Source of the DNA: Streptosporangiaceae bacterium
GTDB lineage: Bacteria > Actinomycetota > Actinomycetes > Streptosporangiales > Streptosporangiaceae
Assembly (NCBI GenBank): GCA_030042885.1
Contig: JASHYW010000216.1
Coordinates: forward strand, 1 to 10,239
Direction of reading: 5' to 3'
DNA length: 10,239 bases
Below, piece by piece: positions 1-6,665 of the stretch. The notes beneath the pieces were generated by a model. It saw nothing but the letters and a program-made list of their open reading frames with translations, did no database searches and had not been told where the DNA came from. Within the stretch, counting starts at the first letter, position 1, and every line of letters begins with the position of its first letter. A program made the translations under genes and the position numbers.

Positions 1-1739
1 TCGAAACCCTCGCTCTCCACCTCGGCCGTGGTGCCGACCACTACCACGGCCACGTCGCTGGCGGCCGCGAGCGCCGTGGCCGCCGCGATCTCCTCGTCGT
101 CGGTGCCGTGCGGCGGCTCCAGGTTGAGCTGTACCAGCGCGCCGAAGCCCGCGAACGGCGAGGAGTGCACGTCGTGGTCGAACACCGCGGTAACCGACTG
201 GCCCGCGGCCAGCTGGACAGGGGCCATCCACTGCGGCGGGGTCATCAGGAGCTCGCCCCAGTCGGCGCCTTCGGGCGGCGACAAGGTCGCGTCGAAGACC
301 TCGGCGCCGTCCACGACTAGGCGGTAACGGCCGAGCCCGGAGACGCCCAGCCGGTAGGTGCCGGCCGCGGTAGCCCTTATCACGCAGTGGATCTCCAGCC
401 GGGCGACCGGTTCGGTGACCTCCGCGGGGGTGAATCCGCCCAGCCAGATGAACGTCCCGCCGTCGCGCAGCTCCGACCCGGCCAGCTCACCGGAGTCGGT
501 GAAGAACCGGAGCTCGGCGCCGGGACCCGACCGGTCCGGCCGCAGCAGCCAGGGCGCCCGGGCGGCCGGGACACGCAGCTGCGCGGACACCCCAGGCGCG
601 TGGGCCACGTGCAGCCCGGCCGCGCGCAGGCCGTCGAGCGGAGAGACCGTATACGGCGGGAACACGGCAGCGCTGCCGCCGCCGAGAGTCCGCGCGACCT
701 CGGCATTCGGCCCGATGACGGCAACCTGGCGCAGCCGCGACCGGGACAACGGGAGCAGGCCGTCGTTGCGAGCCAGCACGAACCCGGCCGCCGCGATGGC
801 CCGGAGCTCGGTGGCGACCGCCACCGAATCCGGCCCGTCCGGGTGAAGCTCGGGCGCCGCCGCCCCATTCTCCAGTGCGCCGACCCGGGCGGCCAGCCGG
901 AGGATCCGCAGCACCTTGTCGTCGATCAGCGCCTCGTCGACCTTGCCCTTCCTGACCGCCTCAACCAGGGCGTCGCCCCACGGGCCGTACAGGCTCGCGG
1001 GTCCCGGCATGGCCAGGTCGAGGGCGGCGCCGGCCGTGCCCTCGGTGGAGCGGGCGGCGGTCCAGTCCGACATCACCAGCCCGTCGTAGCCCCACTCGCC
1101 GTGCAGGATGTCGCGCAGCATCGGGCTCTGGGTCATGGGCGATCCGTTGACCCCGTTGTAGGACGCCATCACCGCCCAGGGGCCCGCCTCGCGCACGATC
1201 GCCTCGAACGGGGCCAGGTACAGCTCCCGCAGCGTCCGGTCGTCGATGCGGACGTCGACAGTCATCCGCTGGGTCTCGGAGTCGTTGCCGACGAAGTGCT
1301 TGACCGTGGCCCCGACACCGGAGCGCTGCAGCCCGCGCACATAGGCGGCGCCCATGCGCGCGGTCAGCAGCGGATCTTCGGAGAAGCACTCGAAGCACCG
1401 GCCCGCGTACGGGGTCCGGTGCAGGTTCACGGTGGGGGCGAGCACCACATCGACGCCCTTGCGCCGCGCCTCGCGCGCGAGCAGCGCGCCTACCGCCTCG
1501 AGGTGGCCGGGGTCCCAGGTGGCGGCGAGCGCCGTCCCCGACGGTACGTTCGCCGAACTGTCGCGCTCGTCCCACGATTCGCCGCGCACCCCGGCCGGCC
1601 CGTCGGACAGCACGACCCGGCGCAGCCCGGCCTCCGGCTCGGCGTGCAGCGCCCAGAAGTCCGCGCCGGTCAGCAGCCGGACCTTCTGCTCGAGCGAGAG
1701 GCGGCCGACCCTTCGCCTCAGCTCCCCCTCATCGATCAT
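1..1739 (-). CDS. GH3 beta-glucosidase-like glycosidase with PA14 insert (3' end cut by window edge)
   Basis: This glycoside hydrolase family 3 enzyme likely removes terminal beta-linked sugars from a glucoside or similar conjugate. About 579 residues are in the window and the C-terminus is missing. The ATG at 1739 has GGAGG (1745-1749) 5 nt upstream. There is no signal peptide, so the enzyme is probably cytoplasmic. Visible motifs are SDGPAG (residues 45-50), KHFVGND (147-153) and MSDW (223-226), where Asp225 is the expected nucleophile. Residues of about 395-545 form a beta-rich PA14-like insert (for example LRFFTDSG around 410-417). Just before the cut is ESEGF (575-579), the region holding the acid/base Glu in PA14-bearing GH3 enzymes such as KmBglI and DesR. 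By family knowledge the full protein should be about 800 residues. The usual NFEYFSEDP-like segment reads CFECFSEDP, with two Cys. The upstream gene ends 139 nt away, so the gene may have its own promoter. The family call is firm; the substrate is unknown. Confidence 0.93.
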   Translation of the reverse strand, partial: MIDEGELRRRVGRLSLEQKVRLLTGADFWALHAEPEAGLRRVVLSDGPAGVRGESWDERDSSANVPSGTALAATWDPGHLEAVGALLAREARRKGVDVVLAPTVNLHRTPYAGRCFECFSEDPLLTARMGAAYVRGLQRSGVGATVKHFVGNDSETQRMTVDVRIDDRTLRELYLAPFEAIVREAGPWAVMASYNGVNGSPMTQSPMLRDILHGEWGYDGLVMSDWTAARSTEGTAGAALDLAMPGPASLYGPWGDALVEAVRKGKVDEALIDDKVLRILRLAARVGALENGAAAPELHPDGPDSVAVATELRAIAAAGFVLARNDGLLPLSRSRLRQVAVIGPNAEVARTLGGGSAAVFPPYTVSPLDGLRAAGLHVAHAPGVSAQLRVPAARAPWLLRPDRSGPGAELRFFTDSGELAGSELRDGGTFIWLGGFTPAEVTEPVARLEIHCVIRATAAGTYRLGVSGLGRYRLVVDGAEVFDATLSPPEGADWGELLMTPPQWMAPVQLAAGQSVTAVFDHDVHSSPFAGFGALVQLNLEPPHGTDDEEIAAATALAAASDVAVVVVGTTAEVESEGF

Positions 1740-1780
1740 GGGAGCCTCCGGTCCCAGCTTGCTTCCGACGTTCGCGCCAT

Positions 1781-1804
1781 CCGGTGGGCCCTCCGGGCCA
1801 CCGG
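1781..1804 (-). terminator. GC-rich hairpin between the acyl-CoA dehydrogenase operon and the GH3 gene
   Basis: On the minus strand the left arm CCGGTGGCCC and right arm GGGCCCACCGG can form a stem of about 10 bp with one bulged base and a GGA loop. No U-tract follows. It could be a U-less actinobacterial terminator for the upstream operon, or a structure in the GH3 leader. Its role is inferred from position alone. Confidence 0.4.
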
Positions 1805-1878
1805 CCGCTCGCACGGGCCGCAAGGACCCATGCTCGCTAGCCGGTACCGTGAAGGGGGCACGGGGAGGTGGGTGGGGC

Positions 1879-3090
1879 TCACGGGGCGGGCAGGTTGACC
1901 ATCGAAGCCAGCGCCGCGCGGTGGGCGTCCGGGATGCCGAAGGCGATGGAGTCCGCCTTCGCACGTTTGAGGTACAGGTGAGCGGGGTGTTCCCAGGTAA
2001 AGCCGATGCCGCCGTGCATCTGCACGCATTCCTGCGCGGCGAGCACGGCGGTCTCTGAGCAGTACGCCTTGGCCATGGCCACCGCCACCTTGGCGTCCGG
2101 GTGGCCAGTGGCCAGGCAGGCCGCCGCGTACCTGGACGCGGCGCGGGCCTGGCTGACCGCGACCCACACATCGGCCAGCCGGTGCTTGAGCGCCTGGAAC
2201 GAGCCCACCGGCCGGGCGAACTGGCACCGTTCCTTCACGTAACCCAAGGTCATGTCCAGGCAGCGCTGCGCCAGCCCGACCAGCTCGGCGGCCAGGACGG
2301 CCGCTCCCGCGGTGAGCGCCGCGTCGAGCGCCTGCAACGCCGCAGGCCCGAACGCGATCAGCCTGCCCGGTGCATGGTCGAACGACAGGTCGCACAGCTG
2401 CCGGGTCATGTCCAGCGACACGACCGGCGCCTTGGCCACGCCGGAGGCCGACATGTCGACCAGGTACAGCCCCTGCGGCACGCCGTCGGCAGGCACCAGC
2501 AGCACGCTGGCCGGCAGCGCGTCGGCGACGCCGCTGACCGTGCCGCGCAGCCGGGCTACTCCGGTCTCGGCGTCGCCGGGCCGGGACCCGGCCACCCGCA
2601 CCGCGCCGGGGAACTCGGCCCCAGGCGGGGTCGCGAACGAGGTCGCCAAGGCCACGGTCACGCTGCCGTCCGCCATCCGGCGGAGCAGGTCCGCCGCGGC
2701 CCTGGCGGGGGTGAACGGCGTGCCGGCCGAGGCGGAGGTCCCTGCGGCGATGCTCAGCAGCGCGGCGGTGGCGACCACGGCGCTGCCGAGAAAGGGAACC
2801 GGAGCGACGGCACCGCCCAGCGCCTCCGCGGCCGAGCACGCCTCACGGTACGAGGCGCCCGCGCCGCCGTCACGCTCGGGAATGAGCAGCCCGGCACAGC
2901 CCAGCTCGACCGCGACGGCATGCCACAGGCCATCGTCATACGTCTCGGCGGACTCGGTCCTGGCCAGCACCTTGTCCAGGCCGCCCCGGTCGGCGAGCAG
3001 GGAACTCAGGCTCTCAGCCAAGGCCCGTTCGGTATCTGAATAAAGAAGATCGGGCAGATCGCCCGCTGAGGTCCCCGGCCGGTCGCTCAT
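1879..3090 (-). CDS. Acyl-CoA dehydrogenase, probable non-catalytic partner subunit of a heteromeric FadE pair
   Basis: This 403-residue protein has the acyl-CoA dehydrogenase fold and is predicted to act in the flavin-dependent alpha,beta-dehydrogenation of an acyl-CoA thioester. I chose ATG 3090 over GTG 3108 because its ATG overlaps the stop of the upstream gene as ATGA and has AAGGA (3100-3104) 9 nt upstream. The C-terminal half keeps QFARPVGSFQ (residues 290-299), the FAD-contacting FGRxxxxFQ-like segment. It also has QMHGGIGFTWEHPAHLY (357-373), a signature I associate with partner subunits of mycobacterial alpha2-beta2 FadE enzymes. The middle region lacks the TEPxxGSD flavin/substrate motif. 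After residue 373 there is no EGT-type catalytic segment, only DSIAFGIPDAH. The neighbouring dehydrogenase has the opposite set, so the two probably form one enzyme. A degenerate stand-alone dehydrogenase is the alternative. The fold is firm and the partner role is inferred. Confidence 0.9.
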   Translation of the reverse strand: MSDRPGTSAGDLPDLLYSDTERALAESLSSLLADRGGLDKVLARTESAETYDDGLWHAVAVELGCAGLLIPERDGGAGASYREACSAAEALGGAVAPVPFLGSAVVATAALLSIAAGTSASAGTPFTPARAAADLLRRMADGSVTVALATSFATPPGAEFPGAVRVAGSRPGDAETGVARLRGTVSGVADALPASVLLVPADGVPQGLYLVDMSASGVAKAPVVSLDMTRQLCDLSFDHAPGRLIAFGPAALQALDAALTAGAAVLAAELVGLAQRCLDMTLGYVKERCQFARPVGSFQALKHRLADVWVAVSQARAASRYAAACLATGHPDAKVAVAMAKAYCSETAVLAAQECVQMHGGIGFTWEHPAHLYLKRAKADSIAFGIPDAHRAALASMVNLPAP

Positions 3091-4295
3091 CTGGGCAAAT
3101 CCTTCCACGGCACGTCCTTGTCGACGCGGGGCTCGGGGGGCAGGCCAAGCACGCGCTCGGCGATGATGTTGCGCAGGATCTCTGAGGTGCCGCCCTCGAT
3201 GGAGTTGCCGCGGGCGCGCAGGTAACGGTAGCCGGGGCCACGGCCGAAGAAGTTCGATTGCTCCGGGCGGCGCATGGTCCAGTCGTCATAGCGCAGGCCG
3301 TCTCCCGCGGACAGCTCCAGCTCGAAGCCGGAGATGTCCTGGTTCAGCCGGGCGAAGATCAGCTTGGCCGCCGAGCCCTCGGGGCCGGGCTGGCCCGCGG
3401 CCAGCTGCTGCCGCAGCCGCTCCCCCGCCAGCCGGGCCACCTCGGCGTCCGTCCACAGTCGCAGCAGCCTGTCGTGCAGGCCGGGCGTGCGCAACTCGGG
3501 CCGCGACCGCCAGGTGGCGGCGACCGGGCCGATCATGCCGGCCTCCCGTGATGCCGCGCGCGAGGCGCCGATGTTCACCCGCTCGCTCATCAGCGTGGCA
3601 TTGGCCACCTTCCAGCCCTCGCCGACCGGGCCGATCCTGTCGGCGTCGGGGATCCGCACGTCGGTCAGGAACACCTCGTTGAACTCGGCCTCGCCGGTGA
3701 TCTGCCGCAGCGGGCGGACCTCGACGCCGGGGACGGTCATGTCGACGGCGAAGTAGGTGAGCCCCTGGTGCTTGGGCACGTCGGGATCGGTGCGCGCGAC
3801 CAGCAGCGCGCGCCGGGCCAGCTGCGCCAGCGAGGTCCACACCTTCTGCCCGGACACGACCCAGCTGTCCCCACCCGCCTCCCCTCCCCCTTTCACTCGC
3901 ACCGCCCGGGTGGCCAGCGCGGCCAGGTCACTGCCCGCGCCCGGCTCGCTGAACAGCTGGCACCAGATCTCCCGGCCCGTCCACAGCTCGCGCAGCCAGC
4001 GCTTCTGCTGCTTATCGGTGCCGTAGGCCAGGATGGTCGGCGCGGCCATGCCCAGGCCGATGGCGTTGTGTTCCGCGTTGTTGCCCGGGGAGCCCGCCGC
4101 CGCGAACTCGGCGTCGACGACCTGCTGCAGCGAGCGCGGCAGGCCGAGCCCGCCCAGCCCTTCCGGATAGTGCACCCAGGCCAGGCCCGCGTCGAACCGC
4201 GCGTTGAGGAAGTCCTGGTTGGGCGTTTCCCGCGGGTCGTGTTCGGCCAGGAACACGCGCACCCGCCCGCGGAGTTCCTCGGTTGAAGTCAGCAC
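3087..4295 (-). CDS. Acyl-CoA dehydrogenase, probable catalytic subunit of a heteromeric FadE pair
   Basis: This 402-residue acyl-CoA dehydrogenase should oxidise an acyl-CoA to the 2-enoyl-CoA using FAD. The start is GTG 4295, with AAAAAGGA just upstream. The reductase gene ends 25 nt before it, so the two are co-transcribed. Motifs include NNAEHNAIGLGMA in the N-terminal helical domain, FSEPGAGSDL (residues 115-124), the VVSGQKVWTS beta-domain segment and the C-terminal NIIAERVLGLP. The MCAD-type base position (E of YEGT) aligns with Gly368 in IEGGTSEI. The better candidate base is Glu238 in MSERVNIG, which matches the position used by isovaleryl-CoA dehydrogenase and the ChsE-type enzymes. 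The FGRxxxxFQ segment is missing here but present in the next gene, which overlaps by 4 nt (ATGA). That supports a heteromer with translational coupling. The substrate is not evident; steroid side chains or branched acyl-CoAs are possible by analogy only. Confidence 0.94.
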   Translation of the reverse strand: MLTSTEELRGRVRVFLAEHDPRETPNQDFLNARFDAGLAWVHYPEGLGGLGLPRSLQQVVDAEFAAAGSPGNNAEHNAIGLGMAAPTILAYGTDKQQKRWLRELWTGREIWCQLFSEPGAGSDLAALATRAVRVKGGGEAGGDSWVVSGQKVWTSLAQLARRALLVARTDPDVPKHQGLTYFAVDMTVPGVEVRPLRQITGEAEFNEVFLTDVRIPDADRIGPVGEGWKVANATLMSERVNIGASRAASREAGMIGPVAATWRSRPELRTPGLHDRLLRLWTDAEVARLAGERLRQQLAAGQPGPEGSAAKLIFARLNQDISGFELELSAGDGLRYDDWTMRRPEQSNFFGRGPGYRYLRARGNSIEGGTSEILRNIIAERVLGLPPEPRVDKDVPWKDLPR

Positions 4296-4320
4296 AGTGT
4301 CCTTTTTAGCACGGTGCCTT

Positions 4321-5073
4321 CTAGTTGAGCGGGCCGCCCGCCACGTAGATGACCTGGCCGGAGACGAAACCGGCGCCCTCGCTGACCAGGAAGGAGATGA
4401 CGTTCGCCACGTCGGCTGGCTGCCCGACCCGGCCGACCGGGATCTGCGCTGCGGCGGCCTTCTGGAAGTCTTCGAATGACATGCCCAGCCTGGCGGCCGT
4501 GGCGGCCGTCATGTCGGTGACGATGAAGCCCGGCGCGACCGCGTTCGCCGTGACGCCGAACTTACCCAGTTCCTTGGCCAGCGTCTTGGTGAAGCCCTGC
4601 ATGCCGGCCTTGGCGGCGGAGTAGTTGACCTGGCCGCGGTTGCCGAGCGCCGAGGACGACGACAGGTTGACGATCCGCCCCCATTTCTGGGCGGTCATGT
4701 ACTTCTGCGCCGCCCGGGTCATCAGGAACGCGCCGCGCAGGTGCACGTTGATGACCGCATCCCACTCGTCGTCGGTCATCTTGAACAGCAGGTTGTCGCG
4801 GGTGATCCCGGCGTTGTTCACCAGCACGGTCGGCTCGCCGAGTTCGGCGGCCACCCGGTCGACCGCGGCCTGGACCTGGTCGGCCTTGCTGACGTCGGCA
4901 CCGACCGCGAGCGCGCGCCCGCCGACGCTCTCGATCTCCTTCACTGTTGCCGCACAATCGGCCTCGCTGAGGTCGAGGACCGCCACGGCCATGCCGTCGG
5001 AGGCCAGCCTGATGGCTGTCGCAGCGCCGATGCCGCGGGCTGCGCCGGTCACGATCGCGGTTTTCTGTGACAC
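4321..5073 (-). CDS. FabG-like short-chain dehydrogenase/reductase (3-hydroxyacyl-CoA or 3-oxoacyl carrier type)
   Basis: This 250-residue classical SDR interconverts a 3-hydroxyacyl and a 3-oxoacyl thioester. The start is GTG 5073, with a strong AGAAGGAG ribosome site (AAGGAG at 5081-5086) 7 nt upstream. The cofactor motif TGAARGIG is at residues 9-16, NNAG at 86-89, the structural Asn at 109, and the catalytic triad at Ser138, Tyr151 and Lys155 (YSAAK), numbered as in E. coli FabG. PGFIVTDM and the C-terminal VSGQVIYVAGG complete the family pattern. Asp34 at the end of the second beta strand favours NAD(H) over NADP(H), which fits oxidation of a 3-hydroxyacyl-CoA rather than fatty acid synthesis. 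Its position between acyl-CoA dehydrogenase genes supports the same role. A carrier-protein reductase is the alternative; cofactor and direction are inferred. Confidence 0.94.
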   Translation of the reverse strand: MSQKTAIVTGAARGIGAATAIRLASDGMAVAVLDLSEADCAATVKEIESVGGRALAVGADVSKADQVQAAVDRVAAELGEPTVLVNNAGITRDNLLFKMTDDEWDAVINVHLRGAFLMTRAAQKYMTAQKWGRIVNLSSSSALGNRGQVNYSAAKAGMQGFTKTLAKELGKFGVTANAVAPGFIVTDMTAATAARLGMSFEDFQKAAAAQIPVGRVGQPADVANVISFLVSEGAGFVSGQVIYVAGGPLN

Positions 5074-5121
5074 TGGATTTCTCCTTCTATCCGGAACGGG
5101 CCGTGGTGCTCGGGCCGGCTC

Positions 5122-5163
5122 AGGCTTCCTAAGCTCGCGGCTTTGTCTGCGTCCGTGAACCTT
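5122..5163 (-). repeat. Relic or partial duplication of an acyl-CoA dehydrogenase C-terminus
   Basis: The 17-nt sequence at 5123-5139 matches 5237-5253, inside the 3' end of the upstream dehydrogenase gene, with one mismatch and an offset of exactly 114 nt (38 codons). Read in that gene's frame, this stretch gives KVHGRRQSRELRKP, against [15 protein letters not shown] in the real gene, so similarity extends beyond the 17-mer. It lies after the TGA stop and before the reductase start. The frame stays open from that stop into the reductase. This is best read as a leftover end of a lost or duplicated dehydrogenase gene; chance similarity in GC-rich DNA is possible. Confidence 0.5.
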
Positions 5164-5211
5164 CGTACGCCCGCGTCTTCTTAGGCGGCTAGTGGCTTTG
5201 GTCCTGCTGGG

Positions 5212-6504
5212 TCAGTCCCTGGGTCCCTGAGCTCGTGGCTTCCTCAGCTCGCGCCGGGCGAGCGAGCGCTTGTGCACCTCGTCCGGGCCGTCGGCGAACC
5301 TGAGCGAACGCGCGCCTGCCCACATCTGGGCCAGCGGGAACGCCTGGCTGACCCCGGCCCCTCCGTGGACCTGGATCGCCTTGTCGATCACCCACTCGGC
5401 CATGGCCGGGGTCACGATCTTGATCGCCTGGATCTCGGTGTGCGCGCCCTTGTTGCCCACCGTGTCCATCAGCCAGGCCGTCTTGAGCACGAGCAGCCTG
5501 GCCTGCTCGATCCTGACCCTGGACTCGGCGATCCAGTCGTGGACGACGCCCTGCTCGGCCAGGGTCTTGCCGAACGCGGTGCGGGTGGCCGCCCGGGAGC
5601 ACATCAGGTCGAGGGCGCGCTCCGCGGCACCGATCTGCCGCATGCAGTGGTGGATGCGCCCGGGGCCCAGCCGTGCCTGCGCGATCGCGAACCCCTGGCC
5701 CTCGCCCGCGATCAGGTTGTCCTTCGGGACCCGCACGTCGGTGAAGGTGACCTCGGCGTGCCCGCCGTGCGGTCCGTCGGTGTAGCCGAAGACGCTCAGC
5801 CCGCGCCCGACCTCCACCCCGGGCGTATCTCGCGGCACGAGGATCATGGAGTGCCGCCCGTGGCCGTCGGCGGCCTCACCGGTCACTCCCATCACGATGA
5901 GGATCTCGCAGGCCGAGCTCATCGCGCCGGAGGACCACCACTTACGGCCGTTGATCACGTAGCTATCGCCGTCCGGGGTAATGGTAGTGGCGATATTCGA
6001 CGCGTCGCTGGAGGCCACGGCGGGCTCGGTCATGCAGAACGCCGACCTGATCGCCCCGTCGAGCAGCGGGCGGAGCCAGCGTTCGTGCTGTTCCGGCGAG
6101 CCGAACTCGGCCAGCACTTCCATGTTGCCGGTGTCTGGCGCGGCGCAGTTCAGCGCCTCCGGCGCCAGCGCGGGACTCCAGCCGGTGATCTCGGCCAGCG
6201 GCGCGTACTGCAGGTTGGTCAGCGGCGGGTCGGGCAGGTGAGATTCCGCCCTCCCGGTGGCGGCCTCCCACTTGCGGACCGCCTCGGCCGACTTGCCGGT
6301 CAGGAACAGGTTCCACAGCCCGCGGCGGCGGGCCTCGGCCTTGAGGTCCGCGGTGATGGGCAGGCGCTCCCACGGGCGGCCGGCCTTGATTGCTGCCTCC
6401 GCCTGCTCCCTGGCCACGGGCTCGGCCGGGTAGACGTGCTCATCCATGAACGCGAGCAGGCGCTCACGGAGGTCTTGCGTCCGGTCGTCGTATGCGAAGT
6501 CCAT
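5212..6504 (-). CDS. ACAD10/11-like acyl-CoA dehydrogenase
   Basis: This 430-residue FAD-dependent acyl-CoA dehydrogenase is of the type that resembles the dehydrogenase domain of animal ACAD10/ACAD11. I chose ATG 6504 because GGAGG (6514-6518) sits 9 nt before it; an in-frame TTG at 6513 would abut the ribosome site. Motifs are [15 protein letters not shown] (starting at residue 156), [42 protein letters not shown] and the C-terminal [20 protein letters not shown]. The position of the MCAD catalytic Glu is occupied by Asp405 in ADGPDE, as is usual in this subfamily. The protein ends in a basic, proline-containing tail ([10 protein letters not shown]). The gene heads the acyl-CoA block; the reductase begins 138 nt downstream and may share its transcript. 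The 5' gap holds a TAGATA -10-like hexamer (6538-6543) but no matching -35 box. The substrate is unknown. Confidence 0.94.
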   Translation of the reverse strand: MDFAYDDRTQDLRERLLAFMDEHVYPAEPVAREQAEAAIKAGRPWERLPITADLKAEARRRGLWNLFLTGKSAEAVRKWEAATGRAESHLPDPPLTNLQYAPLAEITGWSPALAPEALNCAAPDTGNMEVLAEFGSPEQHERWLRPLLDGAIRSAFCMTEPAVASSDASNIATTITPDGDSYVINGRKWWSSGAMSSACEILIVMGVTGEAADGHGRHSMILVPRDTPGVEVGRGLSVFGYTDGPHGGHAEVTFTDVRVPKDNLIAGEGQGFAIAQARLGPGRIHHCMRQIGAAERALDLMCSRAATRTAFGKTLAEQGVVHDWIAESRVRIEQARLLVLKTAWLMDTVGNKGAHTEIQAIKIVTPAMAEWVIDKAIQVHGGAGVSQAFPLAQMWAGARSLRFADGPDEVHKRSLARRELRKPRAQGPRD

Positions 6505-6513
6505 GGAGCACAA

Positions 6514-6518
6514 CCTCC
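6514..6518 (-). promoter_or_regulatory. Ribosome binding site deciding the start of the ACAD10/11-like gene
   Basis: GGAGG on the minus strand lies 9 nt before ATG 6504 and directly against the upstream in-frame TTG at 6513. This rules out the longer start, which would add only three residues. Confidence 0.75.
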
Positions 6519-6665
6519 CGCAGGTCGCGGACCAGCCTATCTACCCGCCAGTATGCCCACCACAGCGACCGCCCGCTGCGGCTGCGCGCCGCCGCCGTCC
6601 CGGATCACGAAGGGTTCTCAGTCTGGGGGAACTCAAAAGTCTTCGCGATCATGGACGGGGGCTGG

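Noticed and set aside
387..1898. Long plus-strand open frame of 503 codons
   Set aside because: It lies opposite the GH3 gene, which has clear catalytic motifs. The product is Arg/Gly/Pro/Gln-rich with no family pattern, as expected for an antisense shadow in GC-rich DNA.
6538..6566. Possible sigma-70-like promoter before the ACAD10/11-like gene
   Set aside because: A TAGATA -10-like hexamer is present, but no -35 match is seen at 17-18 nt spacing, so I did not list it as a feature.
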